Source: Streptomyces sp. NBC_01408 (lineage in GTDB: Bacteria; Actinomycetota; Actinomycetes; Streptomycetales; Streptomycetaceae). From it: DNA of 64,000 nt. Position numbers and translations under genes: made by a program. Shown one piece after another: positions 34,613 through 43,386 of this stretch (positions are counted from its first letter, which is position 1; every line of letters starts with the position of its first letter). Location of the stretch: assembly GCF_026340255.1 (NCBI RefSeq), contig NZ_JAPEPJ010000002.1:682001-746000 (forward strand). Direction: 5' to 3'. The notes beneath the pieces were generated by a model, which was not told the origin of the DNA, made no database searches, and saw only the letters and a program-made list of their open reading frames with translations.

Positions 34613-36454
34613 ATGAACGGGTGGGGCAGGACCTTTCGGCGCGAGCGCGGAATCGGGGTCACCGATGCCGATCCCGACGCCTCTGACACCGACGCCGGTC
34701 CGACGCCGGCGGTCGTATCGGTGATCCTCGTCGTCGTCATTCTCGGATTCTCCTTCGAGCCCGGTGTCGTCCTGCCGCGCCCGGCCGCCGTGCCGATGCT
34801 CCTGCTCCAGTTGGCCACCTGCCTGCCCTCGACGAGGCGGCTGCGCGGGGCCTGGACCCTCGCCGCGCAGATCCTGCTCACGCCCTGGTCCGGCCTGCCC
34901 GGGTTCCTCGGCGCCTCCGTGCTGCTGGTCGTCGAACGGCCCGTCCGGTGGGCTCTGTTCACGGTCGTCGTGCTGACCGCCGGGCCGCTCGCACCCGGCG
35001 ACGGCAGTGTCCATTCCGTACTCAACGGCATCGGCAACGCCCTCGCCCACGGGTTGATCATCTATGCGCTGACCCGGCTCACCGACCTCTACACCGAACT
35101 CCGCGCCACCCGTGGCGCACTGGCGCAGGCCAGGGTCACGGCCGAGCGGGAGCGCGCCGGGCGCGACCTGGAGGCGGTACTGGGGACGGCGTTGGCGGAA
35201 ATCACCCGGCTGGCCGGGCAGGGCACGCGGGCTGCGCGGGAAATGGTGACGGTCGCGCGGGCGGCGGCAGAGCGCGTACGAGCGGCGCCGCCCGCACAGT
35301 CGGCCGAGGGGGCGGACGTCCCTTCGGGTGCCCTGACGCCCCGGCTGGCGTGGCCCATCGTGGTCGCCACCCACCTGGAGTACCTGGTCGTGGGCACTGC
35401 CTTCCTGCTCGGTGCCGGGCTGCCGGGCGGGCGGGTCGCCGCGTACGCGGCCGCGTTGGCGGCGGTGGTCGGACTGCAGGCGTACCATTCCCTGCCGCGT
35501 CCGCCGGGCGTGCGTCCCCCGTACGTCGCGTGGACGCTGGGCGCGCAGCTCGCCCTTGCCCTGGGCGTGCTGGCCGCTCCGGACGGGCCGTACCCCCAGC
35601 TGGTGGGGTTCGCGGCCGCCTCGGTGCTGATCGTCCTTCCCGTGCGGACCGCCTGGCCGGCGGCCGGGACGCTGACCGCACTGGCGGCGCTCGCGCTGCT
35701 GATGCGGGCGGACGGGCCCGGGGTTCGTGGCACCGCTCTCCTCCTGCTGGACATCGTGGTGATCGCTTCGGTCTTCTACGGCCTTGCGCTGCTCACCGGC
35801 CTGGTCCACCAGGTGCGGGAGGCCCGCGGAGCACTGGCCTCGTTGGCCGTGGCGCGAGAGCGCCGGCGCATCGCCCGGGACGTCCACGACCTGCTGGGCT
35901 ACGGGCTGTCGGCGATCACCCTGAAGGGCGAGCTGGCGGTCCGCGACCCCGACCGGGAGCGGGCCGACCGGCATCTCGCCGATGCGGTGGCGCTGGCGGA
36001 CCGGGCGCTGGCGGACCTTCGGGCGATCCCGGGGGAAGGCCCGGAGCTCACGCTGACCGGGGAAGTGGCCTCCGCCCGGCAGGTACTGGCCGCGGCGGGC
36101 GTAGCCGTACGGGTACGCGGCGGGGCGGACGAGGTGGACGGGGTGTCGGAGGCACTGTTCGCCACGGTGTTGCGGGAGGCGGTGACGAACGTGCTGCGAC
36201 ACGCGGCGGGAGCTCGGCGGTGCGAGGTGGAATTCGGCCCCGGGCTGCTGCGGGTGACGGACGACGGCCGTGTGCTTCCCGTACCGGCGTCGCGGGAAGG
36301 CGGCGAAGCGGGTGCCGGCGGCAACGGGCTGAGGAATCTACGGGAGCGCGCGGCCGCACTCGGTGGGGTCCTGGAAGCCGGACCGGTCCCGCACGGCCGC
36401 GGCTACGTCCTGACCGTCCGTCTGGAATCCGCTCAGGTCTCCGTCACCGGATGA
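34613..36454 (+). CDS. Sensor histidine kinase, NarL/DesK type
   Basis: This 613-aa protein has about eleven hydrophobic segments (LPSTRRLRGAWTLAAQILL; LEYLVVGTAFLLGAGLPGG), including two membrane blocks. A HisKA_3 phosphoacceptor follows (ARERRRIARDVHDLLGYG, His about 425) and an HATPase_c domain (REAVTNVLRHA, then GNGLRNLRERAAALGG). This is the DesK/NarX class that pairs with LuxR-type regulators. Its partner, the response regulator at 36462-37070, lies head-to-head at the 3' ends seven bases away rather than in tandem. Confidence 0.9.
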   Translation: MNGWGRTFRRERGIGVTDADPDASDTDAGPTPAVVSVILVVVILGFSFEPGVVLPRPAAVPMLLLQLATCLPSTRRLRGAWTLAAQILLTPWSGLPGFLGASVLLVVERPVRWALFTVVVLTAGPLAPGDGSVHSVLNGIGNALAHGLIIYALTRLTDLYTELRATRGALAQARVTAERERAGRDLEAVLGTALAEITRLAGQGTRAAREMVTVARAAAERVRAAPPAQSAEGADVPSGALTPRLAWPIVVATHLEYLVVGTAFLLGAGLPGGRVAAYAAALAAVVGLQAYHSLPRPPGVRPPYVAWTLGAQLALALGVLAAPDGPYPQLVGFAAASVLIVLPVRTAWPAAGTLTALAALALLMRADGPGVRGTALLLLDIVVIASVFYGLALLTGLVHQVREARGALASLAVARERRRIARDVHDLLGYGLSAITLKGELAVRDPDRERADRHLADAVALADRALADLRAIPGEGPELTLTGEVASARQVLAAAGVAVRVRGGADEVDGVSEALFATVLREAVTNVLRHAAGARRCEVEFGPGLLRVTDDGRVLPVPASREGGEAGAGGNGLRNLRERAAALGGVLEAGPVPHGRGYVLTVRLESAQVSVTG

Positions 36455-36461
36455 CTCCGGG

Positions 36462-37070
36462 TCACCCCAACCAGCCCTGCTCTCGGGCGATCCGTACCGC
36501 GTCGAGCCGGTTGCGGGCATCGAGCTTGGTGACGGCCGCGCCGAGGTAGTTCCGTACGGTGCCCTGGGAGAGGTGCAACTCGCGGGCGATCGCGTCGAGT
36601 TCGGCACCGTCGGCGGCCAGTCGCAGCACATCGGTTTCGCGCGGGGTGAGCGGGCTCTCCTTGGCGGTGAGCGCCGCGGCGGCCAGTCTCGGATCGATGA
36701 CGTGCTCCCCCGCGGCCACGCTGCGGATCGCGGCGGCAAGCTGGTCCGGCTGGGCGTCCTTGAGCATGAACCCGCCCACCCGTGCGGCGAGTGCCGACCG
36801 CAGTGCCTCGGGGCGGCCCAGCGCGGTGAGGATCAGGATCCGGCAGTCGGGAAGCGCGGCTCCGAGGTCGCGGGCGGCGGAGAGCCCGTCGGCGCCGGGC
36901 ATGTCCAGGTCGAGCACCGCGACGGTGGGGTGGTGGGCGAGCGCGGCGGCGACGACGGCGTCCCCCCGGGCCACTTCGGCCACGACCTCCATGTCGGCCT
37001 CCAGACCCAGCAGGGCGGCCAGCGCCCCACGGATCATGTGCATGTCCTCGGCCAGCAGAATGCGGATCAC
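36462..37070 (-). CDS. Response regulator, NarL/LuxR family
   Basis: This 202-aa protein has a receiver domain (acidic ED near residues 8-9, phosphoacceptor D54 in VLDLDMPG, LTALGR, LKDA) and a C-terminal LuxR helix-turn-helix (LTPRETDVLRLAADGAELDAIARELHLSQGTVRNYL). GTG 37070 follows GGGAGGG. Its kinase is presumably the convergent gene next door; the stops are seven bases apart, so the two transcripts must terminate into each other. Confidence 0.92.
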   Translation of the reverse strand: MIRILLAEDMHMIRGALAALLGLEADMEVVAEVARGDAVVAAALAHHPTVAVLDLDMPGADGLSAARDLGAALPDCRILILTALGRPEALRSALAARVGGFMLKDAQPDQLAAAIRSVAAGEHVIDPRLAAAALTAKESPLTPRETDVLRLAADGAELDAIARELHLSQGTVRNYLGAAVTKLDARNRLDAVRIAREQGWLG

Positions 37071-37274
37071 AGTCCCTCCCGGAGGATCCTAACGGCCGGC
37101 ACCGGAAGGGCTCGGCCCCGCCTTCACCGCTCGACGGCCGGACCTGTCCGACGACGCCTCGTCGCCGGGCCTGTCGAGCTCATGTCCGGGCGGCAGCGGT
37201 GACCCACGCCTCGTAGGAGTGATCAACGGTGTGTCTGCGCGCGGGAACACGTCGTGCCCGCCCAGGATGCGTGC

Positions 37275-37835
37275 ATGCATGCCCACTCTTCCTTGCTGCG
37301 CCGTGGCCTCGTCCCGTTCGTGGCCGCCGTCGCACTGTTGACCACCGCCGCCTCCTCCTCGGCCGCCGCATGGGAGCCTTGCGGCTCCCTCATCACCGCT
37401 CCCCTTTCCCCGCCCGTCAGCGCCGACGACCCCTGCCCCAGCGCCGACCCCGTCGTGTGCCGCATCCGGGTCCTGCCGTACGGGGAGAAGGTCGAAGCCC
37501 AACGGACACGGATGCGCTACCACGGCCTCCTCGAGGACATGCACCGAACCGAAGCCAACATGCGGGAAGCCGGGGCCTCCGACGAGGAGATCGCCCGGGA
37601 GCTGGTCGACATGCGCAACCAGGCCAAGGAGATCACCCGTGCCGGCATGAGCCCGGAGGAGGTCCGGATCCTGGAGGAGCGGAACATGGCCAAGTACGGC
37701 AACCCGCTCGGGCCGACAGCCGACCAGCTCTACGTCAAGTACGGCTCCTGGCAGCAGGTCATCGACGCGTCGATGCGGACCAGTTACGCCGTCGACCGCG
37801 AACTGAGCCTCGAGTACCGCCCCTGTCCGGTGTAG
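37275..37835 (+). CDS. Secreted protein of unknown function
   Basis: This 186-aa protein has a Sec signal (HAHSSLLRRGLVPFVAAVALLTTAASSSAAA, cleavage probably near AAA-W). The mature protein has four Cys near its start (EPCGS, DPCPS, VVCRI) and end (RPCPV), probably forming disulfides, around a charged coiled-coil-like helix (EDMHRTEANMREAGASDEEIARELVDMRNQAKEI). Start ATG 37275 has AGGA seven bases before; an earlier GTG at 37254 is possible. No family recognised. Confidence 0.7.
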   Translation: MHAHSSLLRRGLVPFVAAVALLTTAASSSAAAWEPCGSLITAPLSPPVSADDPCPSADPVVCRIRVLPYGEKVEAQRTRMRYHGLLEDMHRTEANMREAGASDEEIARELVDMRNQAKEITRAGMSPEEVRILEERNMAKYGNPLGPTADQLYVKYGSWQQVIDASMRTSYAVDRELSLEYRPCPV

Positions 37836-37885
37836 CCGCCCGTCCCATCGGGTTGAGGGATGCGGTGACGCACGCTCTTGGTTTC

Positions 37886-37898
37886 GGCCCTGCGGGCC
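37886..37898. terminator. Short hairpin between convergent genes
   Basis: GGCCC-TGC-GGGCC abuts the stop of the 2H-phosphoesterase gene and follows the 37835 stop by 50 bp. It may serve as a two-way terminator; the stem is short. Confidence 0.35.
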
Positions 37899-38534
37899 TC
37901 ACTGCGTACGGTGACCGGGCCCCGGTGAGGTGTCGGAGTCCTCGTGCCAGTGCAGCTCGCCCGTGCCGAGGCGGATCGTGGCACGGGGTCGCATGGGCTC
38001 GTCGCCCCTGCGGGAGATCACCACGATGTCGTCGACCTGCGCCGGCATGCTGCCCAGGCGGGCGGCGCACTCGGCGGCGAGACGCCGCGGGTCGTGGGTG
38101 CGTCCGAGCGACAGGTGCGGCGTGAAGGACGGGAACCGGCCGCGGCACTGGGGGAAGGGCTCCGCCAGGGCCTCCTGGAGCGCCGCCCAGGGGGCCAGGC
38201 CGGCCGCGGCGGGGTCCAGCCACAGGGTGGCGTAGCCGCGGTGTCGGAACGCGTGCACTCCGCTGAGGCGGATGGCGAAGGGCTCGATCTCGCCGGCCGC
38301 GGCGGCCAGCAGCGGGGCCGCCCCCGCGAAGTCGGCCTCCGGGACGAAGCCGAAGACCAGGTTCACGTGCGGGGGCCAGCGGCGGATCTGGGGGTCGTGC
38401 TCGGCACGGATGCTCTGGATGGGGGGCCACAGTCCGGCCGGAGGAAGCCATACGACGGCGGTCCGCGGCGTGGGAGCCACCCCGAGGAATCCCGGGACAC
38501 CGGCTCCGCCACCGCTGGTCGGGGACGCGTTCAC
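37899..38534 (-). CDS. 2'-5' RNA ligase/2H phosphoesterase family protein
   Basis: This 211-aa cytosolic protein carries the two H-x-[S/T/N]-h motifs of the 2H fold: [10 protein letters not shown] and FTPHLSLGR. The first has Asn where Thr is commonest, a known variant in this superfamily. Such enzymes act on 2',5' or cyclic phosphodiester bonds in RNA or nucleotides. GTG 38534 is taken as the start; an internal Val or Met could also serve. Confidence 0.85.
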   Translation of the reverse strand: MNASPTSGGGAGVPGFLGVAPTPRTAVVWLPPAGLWPPIQSIRAEHDPQIRRWPPHVNLVFGFVPEADFAGAAPLLAAAAGEIEPFAIRLSGVHAFRHRGYATLWLDPAAAGLAPWAALQEALAEPFPQCRGRFPSFTPHLSLGRTHDPRRLAAECAARLGSMPAQVDDIVVISRRGDEPMRPRATIRLGTGELHWHEDSDTSPGPGHRTQ

Positions 38535-38613
38535 AGGGCCATGATGCCCCTGGATCCCGGTCGGGCGGCCGGGCCGGGCGCGCCTCGACGGGCCGGCTTC
38601 CGCGCGAAGCGGC

Positions 38614-39426
38614 TCAGCCGGTGAAGGAGCCGTGGCGGCCGGCGCCGCCCGCGAACCGGTCGGCGCCGGCCTGGGTCTCCCCCGCGGTGAGCGGAACGAG
38701 GCCGTGCCGGTACTCGGCGGCCAGGGCTTCCCGCTCGCCCAGGCCGTGCTGTTCCCGTACGGAGAGCCGGTCGTGCCGCAGGCACAACTGCGGGAACCCG
38801 GCGATCTCGTGGGCGAGCCGCTCCGCCTCCCGGCGGGCTTGCCCGGGCGGCACGAGGCGGTTGACGAGGCCGATCCCGTAGGCCTCGGCGGCGGTCACGG
38901 GGCGGCCGGTGAGGATCAGGTCCATCGCGCGGCTCTCGCCGATCAGGCGCGGCAGCCGCACCGTACCGCCGTCGATCAGCGGCACCCCCCAGCGGCGGCA
39001 GAACACGCCGAACGTCGCGTCCTCCTCGGCCACCCGCAGATCGCACCACAGGGCCAGTTCGAGTCCGCCCGCCACCGCGTGGCCGCTGACCGCGGCGATC
39101 ACCGGTTTGGTCAGGCGCATCCGCGTGGGGCCCATCGGCCCGTCGCCCTCGGCCCGCACCTGGTTGCCGCGGTCGGTTCCGACGGCCTTGAGGTCCGCGC
39201 CCGCGCAGAACGTACCTCCCTCGCCCCACAACACGGCGACGGAAGCATCCTCGTCCTCCTCGAACGCACGGAATGCGTCGGCGAGTTGGGCTGCCGTCGG
39301 ACCGTCCACCGCATTGCGGACCCCGGGACGGCTAAGGATCACCGTACGGACGGCGCCATCACGCTCGATCCGCACGGCGGTCGGGTCGGCGGGCGTCGTC
39401 CCTGATGTCTCGGAGGTCGTGGCCAC
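38614..39426 (-). CDS. Enoyl-CoA hydratase/isomerase family protein
   Basis: This 270-aa protein has a crotonase fold: [11 protein letters not shown] (oxyanion-hole segment), [33 protein letters not shown] and an [21 protein letters not shown] helix. Members hydrate enoyl-CoA or isomerise double bonds in fatty- or aromatic-acid breakdown. GTG 39426 follows GGGGAG. The two active-site Glu positions of classical hydratases are only partly recognisable (Glu in GGLEL), so the precise reaction is open. The neighbour TetR may control it. Confidence 0.85.
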   Translation of the reverse strand: MATTSETSGTTPADPTAVRIERDGAVRTVILSRPGVRNAVDGPTAAQLADAFRAFEEDEDASVAVLWGEGGTFCAGADLKAVGTDRGNQVRAEGDGPMGPTRMRLTKPVIAAVSGHAVAGGLELALWCDLRVAEEDATFGVFCRRWGVPLIDGGTVRLPRLIGESRAMDLILTGRPVTAAEAYGIGLVNRLVPPGQARREAERLAHEIAGFPQLCLRHDRLSVREQHGLGEREALAAEYRHGLVPLTAGETQAGADRFAGGAGRHGSFTG

Positions 39427-39525
39427 AGCGGAGCTCCCCGGGTCCAGTGGTGCTCTCGGATACGTGAAAGGTGCGAACGACCAATCTGTATCAAGAGCGC
39501 AGCCGACACGAGAGGCTCCCAGGGA

Positions 39526-40125
39526 CTACTGCACGGGAGGGTGCTCCTCGGTGTCAACGAAGCGGTTGACCAGGAGCGTGAGACGGCTGGGGATCCGGTC
39601 GACGGGAAGCCGGCCGGCACGGGTGAGGGTGATCAGGCCGTGCAGCGCGGCCCAGAAGGTCTCGACGTAGAGGCCGGGCTCCTCGTCCGGGCCCGCGTGC
39701 GCCTCCAGCGGGTCCAGCAGGGCCTGGAAGGCCTCGCGCAGGGGCGCGGGGGTGGCCTCGACGGCGAAGGGGAGGCCGTTTTCGAGGCTGAACATCGCGT
39801 CGTACAGAGCCGGGCTGCCGGTGGCGAAGTCGGTGTAGGCGCGGGCCAGCGCGGCCACGGCCGGCCGTCCGGCGGGCTGCTCGGCCACCGCCGCGCGCAG
39901 GGCAGCGGTCAGCTCGGCCATGCCCTCCAGCGCGACCGCTCCGAGGATCTCGCGCTTGCCCCGGAAGTGGCTGTAGAGGACGGGCTGGCTGTACTCGATC
40001 CGCTCGGCGAGCTTGCGCGTGGTGACTGCGTCCCAGCCCTGGGCCTCGGCGAGCTCCCGGGCCGTGGAGACGATCAGCTGATGGCGGTTGGCCCGCTCTC
40101 GTTGCTTGCGTTCCTGTACAGACAT
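39526..40125 (-). CDS. TetR-family transcriptional regulator
   Basis: This 199-aa protein has a TetR N-terminal helix-turn-helix (RHQLIVSTARELAEAQGWDAVTTRKLAERIEYSQPVLYSHFRGKREIL) and a C-terminal ligand domain (TetR_C like, ALRAAVAEQPAGRPAVAALARAYTDFA). It faces the DUF1772 gene at 40220 across a 94-bp spacer containing two near-identical 15-bp palindromes and one weaker copy, one of them on its own -10 box. Autoregulation and control of the membrane protein are thus very likely; a ligand is unknown. Confidence 0.92.
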   Translation of the reverse strand: MSVQERKQRERANRHQLIVSTARELAEAQGWDAVTTRKLAERIEYSQPVLYSHFRGKREILGAVALEGMAELTAALRAAVAEQPAGRPAVAALARAYTDFATGSPALYDAMFSLENGLPFAVEATPAPLREAFQALLDPLEAHAGPDEEPGLYVETFWAALHGLITLTRAGRLPVDRIPSRLTLLVNRFVDTEEHPPVQ

Positions 40126-40131
40126 GCCCCG

Positions 40132-40159
40132 ATTCTAGCATCGCTAGACAAGCGAGCAA
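40132..40159 (-). promoter_or_regulatory. Probable tetR promoter
   Basis: On the minus strand TTGCTC (40159-40154), 16 bp, TAGAAT (40137-40132), matching the SEP-type -10 TAGRRT. The -10 box is inside operator copy 1, so bound repressor would block its own promoter. Confidence 0.6.
40134..40148. promoter_or_regulatory. TetR operator copy 1
   Basis: TCTAGCATCGCTAGA, a 6-3-6 inverted repeat. Copy 2 at 40185-40199 has the same arms; a degenerate copy (ACTAGTATCGCTTCA, 40167-40181) lies between. Confidence 0.75.
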
Positions 40160-40184
40160 TGACGTGACTAGTATCGCTTCAAAA

Positions 40185-40199
40185 TCTAGCGCCGCTAGA
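40185..40199. promoter_or_regulatory. TetR operator copy 2
   Basis: TCTAGCGCCGCTAGA, identical arms to copy 1, 51 bp away and 20 bp before the ATG of the DUF1772 gene, where bound repressor would block transcription. Confidence 0.75.
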
Positions 40200-40219
40200 A
40201 CAAGCCCTGGGGAGGGGTC

Positions 40220-40669
40220 ATGCAGAACGCATTGGCAGTCGTCACGGTCGTCGTGGTCGGAATCATGGTGGGCGTGGAGTTCGCGGTGGCGGTCTTCGTC
40301 AACCCGATCCTGAACCGGCTCCCCGACGACAGCACCATCGCCGCCCGCGCCGACGGGGGCCGGGTGCTCGGCCGGGTCATGCCGTTCTGGTACATCGGCT
40401 CGATGGTGCTCGGCGCGGTCTGGGCCGCCATGGCCTGGGGAGGCGCGGGCGCCTCGCTGGTCACGGCGGCCACCGCGCTGCTGGCGGTGAGCGTGGTGAT
40501 GTCGGTGCTGCTGCTGGTGCCGATCAACAACCGGGCCAAGACCTGGACCGCGGAGGGCAGGCCCGCCGACTGGAAGCAGCAGGCTGGTCGCTGGGACCGC
40601 TACCACTACGCCCGGGTGGGCGTGATCGTGCTCGCCTTCGCCCTGTTCGCGGTCGCCCTCACCCGGTGA
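40220..40669 (+). CDS. DUF1772 (anthrone-oxygenase-like) membrane protein
   Basis: This 149-aa protein has four helices (VVTVVVVGIMVGVEFAVAVFV; PFWYIGSMVLGAVWAAMAW; VTAATALLAVSVVMSVLLLVPINN; RVGVIVLAFALFAVAL) and the family's NxR/xxW pattern (VPINNRAKTW). Some DUF1772 proteins are anthrone oxygenases; most are uncharacterised. GGGGAGGGG precedes the ATG. Regulation by the divergent TetR is strongly suggested by the operator pair in the spacer. It is probably the TetR target. Confidence 0.85.
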   Translation: MQNALAVVTVVVVGIMVGVEFAVAVFVNPILNRLPDDSTIAARADGGRVLGRVMPFWYIGSMVLGAVWAAMAWGGAGASLVTAATALLAVSVVMSVLLLVPINNRAKTWTAEGRPADWKQQAGRWDRYHYARVGVIVLAFALFAVALTR

Positions 40670-40869
40670 CGGTATCGGCGCCGCGCTGCGGTACCGGCGC
40701 GACGAGGCGGCACCCGAGCAGCGCTTCGCTCCCCGGGTGCGGCCTCCCGCCCGCCACCCGGACTGCGGGTGTCGCGGAGGGGATCTACGCTGATCGGGTG
40801 AGCGGCTGCGCCGGAGGCTCGGGCGGTGCCTGGTGTCGTCCGGAGGCGGCCAGAGGGAGGCGATGGCCG

Positions 40870-41613
40870 ATGTCCGCACCCCGGGGAGCCGCCGTCCGGT
40901 GCGCCGCCGCCGGAACGGTCTGTTTGTTCGTGTTCGCGGGCGCGGGCGCTGCCAGGGCCGATGACAACGGCCTCGCCGGCAAGAGCGCCCAGGCCATCGC
41001 GGACGCCGCCCGCGAGGCCATGACCGGGGTCACGTCCATGCGCATGGTGGCCAAGGCGACTGACGCATCGGGCCGCACCACCGCTCTGGATCTCCGGTTC
41101 GACGAGCGGGGCAACTGCGTCGGCACCGTCACGCCTCCCGGCGATTCGGGCATGGCCGACGTCATCAAACGCGGCGAGGACGTGTGGATGAAGCTCGACG
41201 ACGACCTGTTGCGGGCCCATGTACCGGCCGCCGCGGCCGAGGACGCGATCGCGCTCATCAACGGCCGTTATCTGCACGGCACCACGGACAGCCTTCTCCT
41301 GCGTGACTTCGCCGAATTCTGCGACATGGACTTCTACAAGGGGAAGTTCTCCTCGAAGCCGGTGAACGAACAGCTGGACAAGGGCGCGCGGACCACCGTC
41401 GACGGCCGTCCGGCCATCACGGTCAGCAGCCGGCACGACGGCGAGACCGACTCCTACCAGGTCTCCACCGAAGACGAGCCGTACCTCCTGCGGATTCAGG
41501 GCACCGACGCGTCCGGCGAGCGGTCGGAGGCCTCCTTCTCCGACTTCGACGAGCCCGTCGTGGCCAAGCCCCCGGCGCCCGCCGACTCCGTCGACCTGTC
41601 CCAGCTCGGGTAG
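40870..41613 (+). CDS. Secreted protein of unknown function
   Basis: This 247-aa protein has a signal peptide (VCLFVFAGAGAARA, cleavage near ARA-DD). The mature part starts DDNGLAGKSAQAIADAAREAMTGVTSMRMVAKATDASG and continues as a beta-rich domain with FDERGNCVGTVTPPG and KRGEDVWMKLDDDLL, much like LppX/LprG-type lipid-binding or LolA-like folds seen in actinobacterial surface proteins. There is no lipobox, so it is soluble or held by other means. GGAGG is 14 bases upstream, slightly far. Confidence 0.72.
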   Translation: MSAPRGAAVRCAAAGTVCLFVFAGAGAARADDNGLAGKSAQAIADAAREAMTGVTSMRMVAKATDASGRTTALDLRFDERGNCVGTVTPPGDSGMADVIKRGEDVWMKLDDDLLRAHVPAAAAEDAIALINGRYLHGTTDSLLLRDFAEFCDMDFYKGKFSSKPVNEQLDKGARTTVDGRPAITVSSRHDGETDSYQVSTEDEPYLLRIQGTDASGERSEASFSDFDEPVVAKPPAPADSVDLSQLG

Positions 41614-41670
41614 CACACACCGGCGCTCGGCCGGCCCGCCACCTCTCAGGATGCGCGAAAGGGAACAACC

Positions 41671-42474
41671 ATGATCACCACTGATTTCGCCCCTGGCTCC
41701 CCCTGCTGGCTCGACCTCGGTTCACCCGACGTCCCTGCCGCCGCGGCCTTCTACGGCGCCGTACTCGGGTGGGACTACGAGCCCATGGGTGAGGGGGGCG
41801 AGGGCGAGGACATGGAAGGCGGGATGTTCCGGAAGGACGGCAAGACCGTCGCCGGGCTCGGCAAGCTCACCGAGGAGGGGGCGCGCTCGGCCTGGATGAT
41901 CTACTACCGGGTCACCGACGCGGACGCCACGACCCAGGCCGTCGAGCGCGCGGGCGGCACGGTGCGACTGGCGCCGAGGGACCTCGCCGAGTACGGCCGG
42001 ATGGCGCAGTACAGCGACCCGCTGGGAGGCCAGTTCGCCGTGTGGCAGCCGGGGAGCGACCAGGGCGTCGAGCTGGTGGACGAGCCGGGCTCGCTGTCCT
42101 GGACAGAGCTGTACACGAGCGACGCGGCGGCCGCGAAGGACTTCTACGGTGGCGTCTTCGGCTGGCAGTTCAGCGAGATGGAGCTGCCGGGCGGCGGGGG
42201 CACGTACACCCTCATCGCCCCCGCCGGACTTCCCGAGGAGCGCATGCACGGCGGCCTCATGGAGATGTCGGCGGAGAACCTCGCCCTGGCGGGCGGCCGG
42301 CCGTACTGGCACCCGGTCTTCGCCGTCGCCGACTGCGACACCGCGGTCGCCGGGGTCACCGGGAACGGTGGCAGCGTGCAGATGGGGCCGGAGGACGCCG
42401 AGGGCGTCGGCCGGCTGGCCGTCTGCCTGGACCCGTTCAACGCGGACTTCGTCGTGCTGGCCCCGCGGAGCTGA
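41671..42474 (+). CDS. VOC family protein (two glyoxalase-like domains)
   Basis: This 267-aa protein has two VOC modules (about residues 8-125 and 135-265). Domain 1 begins CWLDLGSPDVPAAAAFYG and domain 2 SLSWTELYTSDAAAAKDFYG, with matching FYGAVLGW/FYGGVFGW turns. The HxE-type metal ligands of classical glyoxalases are not all evident, so dioxygenase, isomerase or binding roles cannot be separated. AAAGGGA precedes the ATG. It converges on the salicylate block end. Confidence 0.85.
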   Translation: MITTDFAPGSPCWLDLGSPDVPAAAAFYGAVLGWDYEPMGEGGEGEDMEGGMFRKDGKTVAGLGKLTEEGARSAWMIYYRVTDADATTQAVERAGGTVRLAPRDLAEYGRMAQYSDPLGGQFAVWQPGSDQGVELVDEPGSLSWTELYTSDAAAAKDFYGGVFGWQFSEMELPGGGGTYTLIAPAGLPEERMHGGLMEMSAENLALAGGRPYWHPVFAVADCDTAVAGVTGNGGSVQMGPEDAEGVGRLAVCLDPFNADFVVLAPRS

Positions 42475-42519
42475 GCCCCGGAGCTGGGCCCCGCCCCCGC
42501 CGCCGCCCCGGGCGCCCGC

Positions 42520-42562
42520 GGCGCCGTGCTGACCACGGGCTGGACCCCGTCGGCACGGCGCC
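42520..42562. terminator. Long two-way terminator hairpin
   Basis: GGCGCCGTGC and GCACGGCGCC form a ten-pair outer stem; ACGGG/CCCGT pair inside. It lies between the convergent stops of the VOC gene (42474) and the maleate isomerase gene (42579), so it can end both transcripts, including the long catabolic one. Confidence 0.75.
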
Positions 42563-42578
42563 ACTGCGCGAGCCGCGG

Positions 42579-43358
42579 TCACGGGGAGACGGGCGGTGCT
42601 TCCGCGTAGGCGCCGGACAGGAGGTGGCCGGCCCCGGGGGCGACCGCGGGGAGGCCCAGGGCCCGGAGCATCTGGTGGGCGGTGCAGACCGCCGCGGAGA
42701 CGACGGGCTTGCCCAGGAGCTGTTCGGCCTCCTCGATGGCCCCCAGGGAGGGCATCTGCACGCAGGCGGAGAGGACGACGGCGTCGGCGTCGCTGTGGTC
42801 CAGGGCCCGGGCGAGGCCGGGGAGCCGGGCCGGGTCGTGTGCGGCCACGTCGAGGTTGTTGGGGATCTCCAGGGCGGTGTAGTCGATGACCTCGATGCCT
42901 TCGTGGGTGAGGTAGTCCACGACGGTCCGGGTGAGCGGACGCATGTAGGGGGCGATCAGGGCGATCTTCTTCGCGCCGAGGGTGCCCAGACCGTGCACCA
43001 GGGCTCCGGCGCTCGTGACGACGGGGGCGGGGGCGCCGTTCTCCTCCGTACGCAGGTGCAGGCGCTGCTCGGAGGTGCGGTGGTAGCCGAGTCCCATGCT
43101 CATGATGGCGACCAGGCAGGCGTAGCCGAGTACGTCCACGTGCGCGTCGGAGAGCTCGACGGCGCAGCGGTCGGAGTCGGCGTCCATCGCCTTGAGCTGT
43201 TCCGGGGTCACGTGGGTCATGCGCATGCGGCTGGAGTGGAAGGTGAAGCGTTCCGGCGCGATGGTCTCGCGGGCCCGGAGGATGGCCGGTACCTCGGTTT
43301 CCATGGTGACGTTGGAGCTCGGCACGATCTGGCCGATGCGGTAGGTACGGTGCGACAC
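42579..43358 (-). CDS. Maleate cis-trans isomerase
   Basis: This 259-aa protein is of the Asp/Glu racemase superfamily with maleate isomerase signatures: IVPSSNVTMETE at the N-terminus, GYACLVAIM and LSACVQMPS each holding one catalytic Cys, and ALVHGLGTLGAKKIALIAPYM. It interconverts maleate and fumarate via a Cys-linked intermediate. It is the last gene of the block, 28 bp after the FAH gene, with an AGAGGA ribosome binding site before GTG. In context it would turn maleate into fumarate for the citrate cycle. Confidence 0.85.
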   Translation of the reverse strand: MSHRTYRIGQIVPSSNVTMETEVPAILRARETIAPERFTFHSSRMRMTHVTPEQLKAMDADSDRCAVELSDAHVDVLGYACLVAIMSMGLGYHRTSEQRLHLRTEENGAPAPVVTSAGALVHGLGTLGAKKIALIAPYMRPLTRTVVDYLTHEGIEVIDYTALEIPNNLDVAAHDPARLPGLARALDHSDADAVVLSACVQMPSLGAIEEAEQLLGKPVVSAAVCTAHQMLRALGLPAVAPGAGHLLSGAYAEAPPVSP

Positions 43359-43386
43359 GAACGGTCCTCTGGGTAGGGGGTGCTGG

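Noticed and set aside
32486..36202. 1,238-aa open frame on the minus strand
   Set aside because: Arg/Pro/Gly-rich low-complexity shadow over the serine hydrolase and the histidine kinase.
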